Assembly (NCBI RefSeq): GCF_002368295.1
Contig: NZ_AP018248.1
Span: 3,651,475-3,715,474 of the forward strand
Origin: Tolypothrix tenuis PCC 7101
GTDB lineage: Bacteria > Cyanobacteriota > Cyanobacteriia > Cyanobacteriales > Nostocaceae
Length of the DNA: 64,000 nucleotides
Direction of reading: 5' to 3'
The position numbers and the translations under genes are program-made. The notes below the pieces were generated by a model, which was not told the DNA's origin, searched no databases, and saw nothing but the letters and a program-made list of their open reading frames with translations. This document shows positions 34,447 through 43,928 of this stretch, in pieces. Position 1 is the first letter of the stretch. Each line of letters opens with the position of its first letter.

Positions 34447-37002
34447 ATGTACGCATCTATCAATATCGATCAACTAAGAAATGCTAATATTTCTCCCACA
34501 ATACCATTCGAGCACCAAAAGGATGCTTTTGAAGCCCTTAGCAAAACATTTAAGTTTGATAGTCAAAAACCAGGTAGTGGAATATTAGCCCTTCCTACAG
34601 GTGCTGGAAAAACATTTACAGCTGTTAGGTGGTTATCTAACCATGTAATTCCTAAAAATATCAAGATACTTTGGTTAGCTCCTTCTTTCTATTTGTTAGA
34701 GCAAGCATTTGATACTTTTAAAAAAAATGCCAGAGATATTCCCGAAACTAAAAAAACATTAAATATTCGCTGTGTTTCTAGCCATCCTTCTCATGCAAAT
34801 GCATCATCTATACAACTGACTGATGATATTGTTATCATGACGATACAAACAGCTATCAAAAATTTACATACTGATGCCATAGATAGATTTGGTAATAAGT
34901 TTGAGACAGCTTTTAGAAAATTTATTGATAGTTGTAGAGAAAAAGGGCTTTTTGTCGTAGTTGATGAAGCTCACCATTCACCTGCTTATGGTTGTAGAAA
35001 TTTATTAATTGGTGAGAAAGATTCTGCGCTAGGACTTAGAGGACTACTTCCAAACTTACATCTACTTGGTTTAACAGCTACACCAACTTATAATGATAAA
35101 ACTAGAAGAGGTTGGCTTTGGAAAATTTTTGAAAATGGAATTATTTATGAAGCTAATAAAGCCAGCTTAATCACACAAAAGGTTTTAGCCAAACCTAATT
35201 ACATTGAAGTATCAACTGGTAAAGAATGGGAAGTAGATGACACATTATATGAAAGGTTGGTTAAGGAACATAAAGACCTTCCAGAGTCAATTATAGATAA
35301 GCTTGCAACTGATAAAGATAGAAATAATTTTATCGTACACACTTATCTATCAAATAAAGATGCTTACGGTAAAACTATTATCTTTGCAGATCGTTGGTTC
35401 CAATGTGTTTATATAAAAGAAAAGCTTTGCGAACAAGGCATTAAAGCGGATGCAATTTATTCTCATATAGATGCCGATCCTGGCTCTGCTGAAGCACGAA
35501 ATAAACGGACTCAAGATGATAACAAAAGAATTTTAACTGAATTCAAGGATGGAAAGCTTGATGTATTGATCAATGTAAGAATGTTAACAGAGGGCGCTGA
35601 TGTTCCTAATGTTCAGACGGTATTTATTACTCGCCAAACAACAAGCTCTATCTTAATGACTCAAATGATTGGTAGAGCATTACGGGGCGAAAAAGTAGGA
35701 GGTAGCAGTGATGCAAATATCATTTTATTCTTCGATGAGTGGAAACGTTTAATTGATTGGGCAGAACCAGAAGTAGGTGGAACAGAAGAGGATAAAAAAA
35801 CTTATGTAAGAGGTCTTTATCCACTGGAATATATCTCAATCCGTCTAGTTGAGGAATTATCAAAGTTCATAGACGGTATTATAGATGTTCCAATGGAATT
35901 TAAGAAAATATGTCCAATTGGTTGGTATAAAACTGAAATTGTGTATGCTGATTCTGACAGTAACCATGAATCAATGGAAGCATTTACTGAATTTGTCATG
36001 GTATATGAACACACACAAGCTAAATTTGATTCATTTCTCCTCTATATTTACTCTACAAATTTAGCAGATGAATGGTCTAAAGAGTATCTAGATAATGAAT
36101 TGGTGCAGCCTCAGATTGAACAATGGATAGATTTATGGTTTGATTATGAAACTGATAATATGGGAAATAAGCTTAATTCAGATTTAATTAAGATTGTTCG
36201 TCATATTGCTCAAAATCAATCTTTGCCGTCATATTATTCATTTGAGGAGAGAGAAATTTATGATTTAGATAAAATTGCTAATCAAGTAATTGAATTTTCA
36301 TCTCGATTAAAACATGAATATCTCAGTAAAGAGTTCTCAAAACCTGGAACATTGTGGAAAACTTTCTACAAAAGTTCGATTCGATTTGAAACAGCAGTGG
36401 ACGCAGCTATTAGAAGCATTATTCATCGTAATATATATGCAAATGAAGAAGGACAAAATTTTGTAACAATAAATACTCCAGATATTATAGAGTTAACTGA
36501 AGAAGAAAAGAAGCAAATTAAAAATCGAGATGGTCGTAGATGTCTATGTTGTGGCTTAAAAGGCGAAGAAGATAACTTACAAATTGATCATGTTTTGCCA
36601 TTCTCTATGGGTGGCAAAACTTCCATAGACAACTCACAGACTTTGTGTGGTAAGTGCAATAGACTTAAAGGCAAGAATGAAATTGATTTTCGGATTAAGG
36701 TAACGAAATTAAGAGAGCCAAAAAAACTAAAAGAGCTTAATTTATCATTTCCATATGCAATACTAAATGATAAAAAACGCAAAACTCAGATAATTATAAC
36801 AAGAATAGTAAATTTCTTTTACCACTGCCAAGCTGTTTCAAAAGTTAATCTGCAAGGCTCAATTTGGGAAATACATTTGTATGCTGGTAACAATCCTGCA
36901 TGGCTGCTTCAACAAAAAGCGGAACTTCTCAAGTTTATTAAAGATCAGCTTGACTACCATGTGCAAGATATTAAAGTTACGGCACTTGATAAAAGTGAAT
37001 AG
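34447..37002 (+). CDS. Superfamily 2 helicase fused to an HNH nuclease
   Basis: A single 851-residue chain. The SF2 core has motif I LPTGAGKT (residues 49-56), motif II VVDEAHHSP (171-179), motif III LTATPTY (209-215) and motif VI QMIGRALRG (406-414). About residues 690-745 form an HNH domain: RCLCCGLKG, IDHVLPFSMGG and LCGKCNRLKGKNE, with two CxxC zinc knuckles and the catalytic DH. Such helicase-nuclease fusions are typical of restriction or antiviral factors that track along DNA and cut. No methylase or partner gene is adjacent: ndhD is upstream and CYP110 is convergent downstream. The AT-rich composition suggests acquisition. The defence role is inference. Confidence 0.85.
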   Translation: MYASINIDQLRNANISPTIPFEHQKDAFEALSKTFKFDSQKPGSGILALPTGAGKTFTAVRWLSNHVIPKNIKILWLAPSFYLLEQAFDTFKKNARDIPETKKTLNIRCVSSHPSHANASSIQLTDDIVIMTIQTAIKNLHTDAIDRFGNKFETAFRKFIDSCREKGLFVVVDEAHHSPAYGCRNLLIGEKDSALGLRGLLPNLHLLGLTATPTYNDKTRRGWLWKIFENGIIYEANKASLITQKVLAKPNYIEVSTGKEWEVDDTLYERLVKEHKDLPESIIDKLATDKDRNNFIVHTYLSNKDAYGKTIIFADRWFQCVYIKEKLCEQGIKADAIYSHIDADPGSAEARNKRTQDDNKRILTEFKDGKLDVLINVRMLTEGADVPNVQTVFITRQTTSSILMTQMIGRALRGEKVGGSSDANIILFFDEWKRLIDWAEPEVGGTEEDKKTYVRGLYPLEYISIRLVEELSKFIDGIIDVPMEFKKICPIGWYKTEIVYADSDSNHESMEAFTEFVMVYEHTQAKFDSFLLYIYSTNLADEWSKEYLDNELVQPQIEQWIDLWFDYETDNMGNKLNSDLIKIVRHIAQNQSLPSYYSFEEREIYDLDKIANQVIEFSSRLKHEYLSKEFSKPGTLWKTFYKSSIRFETAVDAAIRSIIHRNIYANEEGQNFVTINTPDIIELTEEEKKQIKNRDGRRCLCCGLKGEEDNLQIDHVLPFSMGGKTSIDNSQTLCGKCNRLKGKNEIDFRIKVTKLREPKKLKELNLSFPYAILNDKKRKTQIIITRIVNFFYHCQAVSKVNLQGSIWEIHLYAGNNPAWLLQQKAELLKFIKDQLDYHVQDIKVTALDKSE

Positions 37003-37047
37003 GAAGTCGATAGGCACTTGCAAGTAATAAAATGGTCGGCTATCAAT

Positions 37048-37075
37048 GGTGCGTTGCGCTTTGCGACAACGCACC
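37048..37075. repeat. Palindrome GGTGCGTTG..CAACGCACC
   Basis: 9-bp perfect arms with a CGC/GCG inner stem. It belongs to the GTGCGTTA-type scattered repeats. It lies between convergent genes. Confidence 0.65.
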
Positions 37076-37210
37076 CTACGAGAGAAAGCGATATTTTGCT
37101 GTGTTATGCGATCGCAGTTTTGCGATTCGAGATTCCGCTACTATAATGGTATATTTTTTAGCTGGAAGTCTCTTAACCCAAGCCTATTGATATTTAACCC
37201 AGCTAGAACT

Positions 37211-38581
37211 TCAAATGCTACTTGACTCTAAAGCCCGAGATGGTAGTTGATGCTGTTGTTTCGCCACTAATTGAATGCTGCGATTTGGCCCTGTAACTAA
37301 ACCACGCCGCTTCGGACGAATCTCAAGATTCTGATCAACTAATGCCAAATCCCAACTTGAGAGAATTTTCGCTAGTATTACTTTCATTTCAAATTGGGCA
37401 AATGCCATGCCTATACAGCGTCTTGCGCCACCGCCAAAGGGCAAAAATTCGTAAGGTGAAAATTGACGTTCTAAAAAGCGTTCTGGTTTAAATTGCTGAT
37501 GTTGTGGGTATAAATCTTCGCGTTGATGGGTGAGATAAATGGAACCTAGTACGATTGTGCCGGGTTCTAGGTCATGACCACACAAAGATACTGGTGTTTT
37601 GACTACACGTGGGAAAGTTAGCATCCCCACTGGATAAATCCGCAAAGCTTCGCAGCAGACAGCGTTGAGATATGGTGATTTAAAAACGCTACTGGGGTCT
37701 GAGTTCTCACCCAAACTATCGATTTCTTGTACTAGTTTTTGCTGAACTGATGGTAATTTATGAATCCAGTACAATGCCCAGGTGAGGGCTGTGGCTGTGG
37801 TTTCATGTCCTGCTGTTAACAGCGTCATTAATTCATCGCGTATTTCTTCGTCAGTCATGGCTTCCCCGGCTTCATCACGCGCCGCCATGAGTAAGCTGAG
37901 GATATCTGTGCGCGATGGGTCGGGATTTTCGCGTCGTTCCTGAATTTCTTCATTAAGGAGTTGATGAACGCGCTTTCTGCGGCGCAAAAATCTTCCCCAA
38001 GAACTGCGGGGTCCAAAATCTAGGCGCAGAGCAGGAAAATAAAGTTCAACTACCCTTAAGGGAGAGTTTTCGTTGAGCATTGTCGCTAAAACTTGCTCTA
38101 ACTCTTGGGCACGTGGCCCTTCGTATAATCCAAATACAGCTTGCATAATCACCCGCATGGTAATGATTTGCATCGCTGACCTAGCACAGAAGGGTTTATC
38201 TATCTCCCATTGGCTAATTACTTGCGCTGTGACATCGTGAATTACTTGGCCGTAAGTACGCATTCTGTCACCGTGAAACGGCGGCATTAATAACTGGCGT
38301 TGACGGCGATGTACTTCTCCACTGACTGTAATTACAGAATTTTTCCCTAGCATTGGTTCAAAGACTTTGTTCCAATCGCTGGGGGCTGCAAATTCCTTGG
38401 TATCGCTGGTTAAAATTTGCTGTAGCGCCTCGGGGTTGCTCACAAACACCACAGGCGGATTTAATTGCATAGTAAAAATATCGCCATAGCGTTCGGCACA
38501 AGCTGCCATAAACGGCATGGGTTGAAAAATCCACTGAAGCATCTGGACAAACGCTGGAGATTTGGGGCCGTTGGGTAGTTT
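37211..38581 (-). CDS. Cytochrome P450, CYP110 type
   Basis: A heme monooxygenase of 456 residues from MKLPNGPKSPAFVQ. The heme-binding loop FLPFGGGARRCIGMAFAQFE, the I-helix AGHETTATAL and the ExxR motif in EALRIYP are present. The start MKLPNGP is typical of the cyanobacterial CYP110 family, some of whose members oxidise fatty acids, alkanes or terpenes. In-frame ATG 38629 would add 16 residues unlike the family; 38581 is preferred. No hydrophobic N-terminal anchor. It is divergent from the transketolase-like gene with about 200 bases between them. Confidence 0.9.
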   Translation of the reverse strand, partial: KLPNGPKSPAFVQMLQWIFQPMPFMAACAERYGDIFTMQLNPPVVFVSNPEALQQILTSDTKEFAAPSDWNKVFEPMLGKNSVITVSGEVHRRQRQLLMPPFHGDRMRTYGQVIHDVTAQVISQWEIDKPFCARSAMQIITMRVIMQAVFGLYEGPRAQELEQVLATMLNENSPLRVVELYFPALRLDFGPRSSWGRFLRRRKRVHQLLNEEIQERRENPDPSRTDILSLLMAARDEAGEAMTDEEIRDELMTLLTAGHETTATALTWALYWIHKLPSVQQKLVQEIDSLGENSDPSSVFKSPYLNAVCCEALRIYPVGMLTFPRVVKTPVSLCGHDLEPGTIVLGSIYLTHQREDLYPQHQQFKPERFLERQFSPYEFLPFGGGARRCIGMAFAQFEMKVILAKILSSWDLALVDQNLEIRPKRRGLVTGPNRSIQLVAKQQHQLPSRALESSSI

Positions 38582-38782
38582 CATAGGCTTGGTCTTGTGG
38601 TTTATTTCTGTTTTGCCAATGAAGCACAAAGAAAAACATTAAATTTTTTGGAATGACTCATAGAAGCTGCTTATCTTTGTGTTGCGAAAGTGCAATAAAC
38701 TGTTACAACCTGGAAGTTGTAAAATTTTTGTTAATTTGGACGAGCATCTCCAGTTTCTCCTCATCCTTTTAAGGTATTCAGC

Positions 38783-40996
38783 ATGACAGCAACCACGCCT
38801 AAAGCATCTTCAGCGCTTCCTAATTTTTGCGAAGGAATTCAATATTTTGGGGAAGCGTTACCAGGTTTTGAAACCTATGGTGCCAACCCTGCTATAGAAT
38901 CAGGCAAAGTAGCGATCGCAGATCCGAATGATCCAGTAGCCGTATATCAAACTTTACTGGCTGCCGATGCTCTACGTTACCTGACGCTACAAATCACAGG
39001 TAGTAAAGCTTCTGGTCACCCTGGTGGATTTGCTAGCCAAGCGGAAGCTTACGCGGCTCTCGTCATGTTAGGGTACAAAAACATTATTACGGAAGTCGGT
39101 CACCACGCCCCCGGATTTTATAGTGCCATGTTCCTCGATCGCTCTTTAGAGGATATGGGTATTTTGACTGTCCAACAATTGCGCGATCGCTTTCGTGAAA
39201 AGCATGGACTATTAGGGCATCTTTCTGGTTACATACCCGGTATTCTCGCACCTGCGGGGCCTTTAGGACAAGGGCAACACTTCGCCATGTCCGCTGCACT
39301 GCTGCATAAAGATAAATTATTCCCCTTCACCGTTGGGGATGGTGGGTTAGGTGAACCTTATATTATGAGTTCAATGGCTCACTTTAACACTGCTTATCCC
39401 AGCGTTACCAATTTCTTACCTGTGCTGGTGTGGAACGGTTACAGCCAAGAACATCACAGTATGGTTTCCCTGAAAACCAACGAACAGATGACAGCATACT
39501 GGCAAGGTAATGGTTTTGCCGAAGTTGTGTTAGTTGATGCCAAGGAATTTGACGACCAAAACCAAGCTGGTGATTATGTTGATAGTACCGCTTTTTCCTT
39601 TGAGCAACGGTTAGCCTTTACCAAAGCCGTACTTTTGGGAGTCGATCAAGCTGCACGTTCTGCTTTGAATGGTAAGCTGACAGTCTTCATTATTAAACAA
39701 CTCAAAGGTGCGGGAGTTCACGCCAGAGGGTCAAAATCTCACAACCTTTATCCCAAAGATACGTTAGATGCTCCCCATATTATTAACGCGTTAAAAGAAC
39801 GTGCATTATCTGCGTCAGCTTGGCAAATTGTGCGGACAAATGCCGAACGTGCAGGAGGTGGCCCTGCTGCGAAAACCGTGGTAACAGAATTTGAATTACC
39901 ATTACCAGATTTAGGCGAATTACCTTTAGAAGAATATGCAGTAGGTGGCGAACCAAAAGTTTCGACAACTGCAATGGGAAGATTAGTAGGAATCGTCGGT
40001 AAAAAAGACCCGAATTTCTTAGTAACTAATGCTGATGGTAACGAAGCATCGGGAATTGCCAATATTAACCAAGCATTGAAGATTATTCACCCCACAACCG
40101 ACGACTTATATAATCAAGCACCAACCGGACAAGTTTATGAACCATTGAGTGAAGATGCTTGTGCTGGTTTAGCTGCTGGTTTATCGTTAATGGGTGCCAG
40201 AACTCTGTGGTGTTCCTACGAATCTTTTGCCATCAACGGATTACCAATTTGGCAAACTGTTACTCAAGCAATGGCAGAATTGCGCCGTCAAACTCCTTCA
40301 ACAATTACATTATTTACTGCTGGTGCATTAGAGCAAGGGCGTAATGGTTGGACACACCAACGTCCAGAAATTGAAGCTTATTTTGCTTCCTTAATGCGAA
40401 CTGGCAATGTATTCCCATTATTCCCCCCTGATGCTAACAGTATTCAAGCTTGTTATGACTGGGCATTGCAAACAAAAAATAAAGGAATTGTGATTACTGC
40501 AAGTAAATCACCTTTGCCAATTCGCACTACTTTAGAACAAACTCGTCAAGGTTTACGCGACGGTGCAGTAGTATTGCATGAAGTTCCAGGCGATAAACAA
40601 GTTGTGTTTGCTGTCATTGGTGATATGACACTAATGCCAGTATTTGAAGCCGCAGCTTTTTTAGAAACTGAAGGTATTGGTGCCAAGATAGTTTCTGTGA
40701 TTAATCCTCGCCGTTTGTATCGTTCTAATGATACTGCTTGGGATACTTGTTCGGAACCTGATGGTGGTTTCTTAGATGATGCCAAATTTGCCGAATTATT
40801 TGATGGCGATGCGTTAATTGGTGTTACTGGTGGTGCGCCGGCGATGCTAGAACCAATTATGTTGCGGAGTAATTCTAAGCGCGATACTTTTGCATGGAAG
40901 CGTGGGGAAACTACCGCGAGTGCTGGTGAGTTGATGGCGTTTAATGGGTTGACTGCGGAGGCGTTGACGAAGCGGGCGATTGAATTAGTGCATTAA
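38783..40996 (+). CDS. Transketolase-like thiamine diphosphate enzyme
   Basis: A 737-residue protein. ALRYLTLQITGSKASGHPGG matches the transketolase N-terminus (SGHPG), VGDGGLGEPYIMSSMAHFN is the ThDP/Mg site (GDG..E..N), and the pyrimidine-binding domain contains GLAAGLSLMGARTLWCSYESF. The C-terminal domain follows from about residue 590. It differs from classical transketolase: the substrate-binding segments are not typical and the order GHHAPGFYSAMFLD is unusual, so it is probably a paralogue with another sugar phosphate or keto-acid substrate. An AAGG site is near ATG 38783. It is not a phosphoketolase. Divergent from CYP110. Confidence 0.78.
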   Translation: MTATTPKASSALPNFCEGIQYFGEALPGFETYGANPAIESGKVAIADPNDPVAVYQTLLAADALRYLTLQITGSKASGHPGGFASQAEAYAALVMLGYKNIITEVGHHAPGFYSAMFLDRSLEDMGILTVQQLRDRFREKHGLLGHLSGYIPGILAPAGPLGQGQHFAMSAALLHKDKLFPFTVGDGGLGEPYIMSSMAHFNTAYPSVTNFLPVLVWNGYSQEHHSMVSLKTNEQMTAYWQGNGFAEVVLVDAKEFDDQNQAGDYVDSTAFSFEQRLAFTKAVLLGVDQAARSALNGKLTVFIIKQLKGAGVHARGSKSHNLYPKDTLDAPHIINALKERALSASAWQIVRTNAERAGGGPAAKTVVTEFELPLPDLGELPLEEYAVGGEPKVSTTAMGRLVGIVGKKDPNFLVTNADGNEASGIANINQALKIIHPTTDDLYNQAPTGQVYEPLSEDACAGLAAGLSLMGARTLWCSYESFAINGLPIWQTVTQAMAELRRQTPSTITLFTAGALEQGRNGWTHQRPEIEAYFASLMRTGNVFPLFPPDANSIQACYDWALQTKNKGIVITASKSPLPIRTTLEQTRQGLRDGAVVLHEVPGDKQVVFAVIGDMTLMPVFEAAAFLETEGIGAKIVSVINPRRLYRSNDTAWDTCSEPDGGFLDDAKFAELFDGDALIGVTGGAPAMLEPIMLRSNSKRDTFAWKRGETTASAGELMAFNGLTAEALTKRAIELVH

Positions 40997-41164
40997 TATT
41001 TAGGCTTGAAATTTTAACCGCAGATGCACGCAGATGAACGCAGATAAAGAAGCGTTTTGATGAGTGTATTCGCGGTTTTTTTTCAATTAACGCTGAAGTA
41101 AATTAATATAGAGACACTTATAATAAGATTAATCACTATAGTTAATTTTACTAATTCAGCGACA

Positions 41165-41821
41165 ATGGAAAACGAATTACAAGAATTACTACTATCTAAA
41201 AAAGAGTTGAAAGAATTAACAGGAATATTTAATGATAATAATCTACCTATTTTTCAAAAGTTTGTAAATTTTATAAAAAATATATTAATATTTATTGGAG
41301 TATTTATAACTTTAAAATTTATCTGTTACATTTTCTTTTATGAAGAAGATGCTGAGTTTTTTAGTTTTGTAATAGCTTTGATTATAGGTTTACTCTGGAT
41401 AATAAGTGCTTATATTAAGCATCATAAATTTATTATTAATAATTTTAATGGACAAAATCAAATAAATGAACAATTAAATAACTTGCTTAAAGAAGTAGAA
41501 AAATATAATTCTTTAATTAAAAATATAACTGTTATCCAAGAGCTACAAAATATTGGACATAATGTAAGTTTAGATAATAAATCAAATATAATTGAGGCAA
41601 TTAAAATAACCAGAAATGATTTGATCCGTGCTTTGAAAACCGAAAGAATTTTAAGAGAAAATCCTAGTTTTAAACCTGAGGAATTTTCAATTAATCTGGA
41701 TAGTATCAGAGCATTGCAAACTGCTGAACAGGCTGACGAGTATGGACGTTTATTCAATGATGCTTTGCAAGTAGCTATGAGCGTACAAGAAGAAATGAAA
41801 AAGTTACAAAGTAAATATTAA
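41165..41821 (+). CDS. Membrane protein with long coiled region, unknown function
   Basis: A 218-residue protein with two adjacent membrane segments (about residues 34-56, FVNFIKNILIFIGVFITL region, and 67-87, FSFVIALIIGLLWII). The rest is charged and helical, rich in N, K and E, with likely coiled coil. Very AT-rich compared with its neighbours, which suggests recent acquisition. No domain recognised. It lies just before a patch of repeats and the nuclease/TOPRIM pair. Confidence 0.62.
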   Translation: MENELQELLLSKKELKELTGIFNDNNLPIFQKFVNFIKNILIFIGVFITLKFICYIFFYEEDAEFFSFVIALIIGLLWIISAYIKHHKFIINNFNGQNQINEQLNNLLKEVEKYNSLIKNITVIQELQNIGHNVSLDNKSNIIEAIKITRNDLIRALKTERILRENPSFKPEEFSINLDSIRALQTAEQADEYGRLFNDALQVAMSVQEEMKKLQSKY

Positions 41822-41908
41822 GAAATAAATTAATTTTTCTAGTTATAAGTTGTTGTCTTCTGTAAAATGGCATAAATTGCAATTATCTAGAAAAACAGAT
41901 TCATCTGG

Positions 41909-41985
41909 TAGGTTGGGTTTCGTTCCTCAACCCAACATCTTAAAAATTTATCAATGTTGGGTTGAACGAAGTGAAACCCAACCTA
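41909..41985. repeat. 77-bp inverted repeat (TAGGTTGGGTTTCGTTC ends)
   Basis: Left TAGGTTGGGTTTCGTTC with CAACCCAACAT, right ATGTTGGGTTG with GAACGAAGTGAAACCCAACC. A scattered MITE-like palindrome without coding capacity. Confidence 0.75.
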
Positions 41986-42056
41986 TAAGAGATTGCTTGA
42001 TTACAAGTAGCGTAACTACTCAAATAGTAGCTATTGTAAATTATTCGTGAACGACC

Positions 42057-42089
42057 AGATCCCCGACTTCTTGGAGAAGTCGGGGATCT
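42057..42089. repeat. 33-bp palindromic repeat, copy C
   Basis: AGATCCCCGACTTCTT, G, then GAGAAGTCGGGGATCT; one arm position is mismatched (G opposite T, wobble). Same family as 10588, 32082 and 54149. Confidence 0.92.
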
Positions 42090-42167
42090 GAGACTTGGCT
42101 ACTTTTACAGGGTAAGGATGTAATATAAGTTAAATCTTCAACAGCTTATTACACATCAGATTCAATC

Positions 42168-42719
42168 ATGACTACAGATGCAGAATATCAAGCAGAAATT
42201 ATCACCTATGACTGGGATAATTTAATGATATTATGGGCAGAAATCAAAGCAAAGAATACCTCAAATTTTTGGGATAAAGGTAAAGCATTAGAATATTTAA
42301 TTTTACGCGCCTTCCAACTTGATGGTGCGGAGGTGGCTTGGCCTTATAGTGTAAAAATTCAAGATACAATAGTAGAACAAATTGACGGAGTGGTATATAC
42401 AGACAGCCTCGCCTGTTTAATTGAATGTAAGGATGAAACTAAAGAAGTTAATATTGAACCTATAGCCAAGCTACGAAATCAATTATTACGAAGGCCAGCA
42501 GCAGCTATTGGAAGCGTGTTTAGTTGCAGTGGATTTACAGAAGCAGCAGTAACATTAACTGGATTTGTAGCACCTCAAACTATTTTATTGTGGGGAGGAC
42601 AAGAAATTGAATATTCACTAGCCAATAAATGTATATGTAAATTCCTAGTCAAAAAATATCGTATCTGCGTGCAAAAATGTATCCCTAATTACGACATTAC
42701 AACGGAGATTTCATCATGA
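42168..42719 (+). CDS. Mrr-like PD-(D/E)XK restriction endonuclease-like protein
   Basis: A 183-residue protein. E42 (GKALEYLILRAF), D73 (EQIDGVVYTD) and E87-x-K89 (LIECKDET) form a PD-(D/E)XK active site, followed by the helix IAKLRNQLLRRPAAAIGSVFS typical of Mrr-type nucleases. It has no separate DNA-binding domain. The next gene starts four bases before its stop (ATGA overlap), so the two proteins are co-translated. Together with a TOPRIM-like partner it may form a two-gene nuclease module; this is inference. Confidence 0.75.
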   Translation: MTTDAEYQAEIITYDWDNLMILWAEIKAKNTSNFWDKGKALEYLILRAFQLDGAEVAWPYSVKIQDTIVEQIDGVVYTDSLACLIECKDETKEVNIEPIAKLRNQLLRRPAAAIGSVFSCSGFTEAAVTLTGFVAPQTILLWGGQEIEYSLANKCICKFLVKKYRICVQKCIPNYDITTEISS

Positions 42720-43267
42720 ACCTGGCATATCTGATTACAGAAAATGATAAAGATATAGAAATTTTACAGAGATTACTACCGCAAAATCTAAGTCAAAATA
42801 TCAAATTTATAGCAGGTGAAAGTTCTTATAGAGCGCGTTCTTTAGCTAGTTCACTTCTTGCTACTCGGAAAACACCTGTTGCGCTTGTCTTAGATGCAGA
42901 TACAGATAACGAATCTCAAATATTTGAAAGACAAGATTTAATTAATTATGTATTAAATCAGGCATCATCGGGGATACCTTATCAAATTTTTCTGGCAATT
43001 CCTGAATTAGAAATTGTATTTTTACAAGATAAATCATTAATTGAAAAAATAGCTCAACGTCAATTCAATGATTTAGAATGGCAGTTGGCTAAAAGTAAAC
43101 CTAAAGAATTTTTAGAAACAGTATTCGGCAACCAAAAGTCAATAAATACCAGAATATTTGAATATATAAATGATGAAGAGATTAAAATATTGCAAGAAAG
43201 CCCATTAATACAAGAAATAATTAATTTCTTATCATCGCTTATTCCGTCTTCTGTTTCCATAAAATAA
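42716..43267 (+). CDS. TOPRIM-like protein, partner of the Mrr-like nuclease
   Basis: A 183-residue protein. E9 in YLITENDKDIEIL, the DxDxD run in VALVLDADTDNES (residues 60-64) and IFLAIPELEIVFL (E97) follow the TOPRIM order found in small OLD-like or DUF4276-like nucleases. The C-terminal half is helical without motif. It overlaps the upstream gene by four bases. No ATPase domain is present, unlike OLD or GajA. The family call is tentative, but the pairing is firm. Confidence 0.62.
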   Translation: MNLAYLITENDKDIEILQRLLPQNLSQNIKFIAGESSYRARSLASSLLATRKTPVALVLDADTDNESQIFERQDLINYVLNQASSGIPYQIFLAIPELEIVFLQDKSLIEKIAQRQFNDLEWQLAKSKPKEFLETVFGNQKSINTRIFEYINDEEIKILQESPLIQEIINFLSSLIPSSVSIK

Positions 43268-43359
43268 AATCGTAAAAACTGCCGTACCATTGGAAAAGTA
43301 GTTTCAGAAATTCACCCTTGTGCAAAGTATCAATAACAGATGCGATCGCAGTGTTCGCA

Positions 43360-43584
43360 TTAATTCATCACCCGCGATCGCGCAATCTCTCTTCTACCAA
43401 TGGGACGTACTTGTATGCTGTGGAGTGAAACAATTGCCACAGTTTCCCCATCCAGTGTGACAAATTCAACCTCATATCCTTTGCCACCCTGATGTACTAA
43501 AACAACTGTACCTATATCACCTTGTTCTAAACTATATTCTGGGATATCACTAGTCAGAATAACCCTATCAAGTTCTTGAATCAT
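43360..43584 (-). CDS. DUF4926 family protein
   Basis: A 74-residue protein: IQELDRVILTSDIPEYSLEQ then GDIGTVVLVHQGGKGYEVEF is the DUF4926 beta-barrel pattern. Its ATG overlaps the stop of the DUF6883 gene by four bases. DUF4926 and DUF6883 genes are regularly found together, and toxin-antitoxin or immunity roles have been suggested but not proved. The AT content and palindromic flanks match its accessory surroundings. Confidence 0.85.
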   Translation of the reverse strand: MIQELDRVILTSDIPEYSLEQGDIGTVVLVHQGGKGYEVEFVTLDGETVAIVSLHSIQVRPIGRREIARSRVMN

Positions 43585-43928
43585 TCTTCTCTCCGTTTCA
43601 GTGGGTAGGAAGTAACAAACTTAGGAATAGTTTCCCCTGTTTCAATAAACCAAGCCGAAAGAATCACAGGGTTTCTGCCATCCGGTGATAGCAGTGTACC
43701 TTCTACAGCATATCGAGTTCCAAATGGTGAATCTTCAATCTTTGTAACATCGTTATCAACAACATGATTTAGTAATGCTTTAGCAAGAGTTTCCCAGTCA
43801 TCTACTGAAAAACCAAACGCAGTGAAAAACTTTTCCTTGCCGCGCCCATCGGGGTGAGTTGGCGACAATAGATACTCAGTAATTTTTCGTTGTGGCACAA
43901 CTGCAAGTTCATAATTAGGCAGTTTCAA
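43581..43928 (-). CDS. DUF6883 family protein
   Basis: A 115-residue protein: LPNYELAVVPQRKITEYLLS, HPDGRGKEKFFTAFGFSVDD and GTRYAVEGTLLSPDGRNPVI match DUF6883. The last four bases overlap the start of the DUF4926 gene. Related domains appear as toxins in polymorphic-toxin proteins, so this one may be the toxin of the pair; that is inference. Confidence 0.82.
   Translation of the reverse strand: MKLPNYELAVVPQRKITEYLLSPTHPDGRGKEKFFTAFGFSVDDWETLAKALLNHVVDNDVTKIEDSPFGTRYAVEGTLLSPDGRNPVILSAWFIETGETIPKFVTSYPLKRREE

Larger units (their letters stand above)
41822..42167. other. Intergenic region with two inverted repeats
   Basis: No gene seen in 346 bases. It contains the GGTTGGGTTTC repeat (41909-41985) and palindrome copy C (42057-42089), and ends in the promoter region of the nuclease/TOPRIM pair. 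Confidence 0.55.

Noticed and set aside
38783..40996. Phosphoketolase assignment
   Set aside because: The phosphoketolase hallmark sequences are missing, while the SGHPG of transketolases is present.
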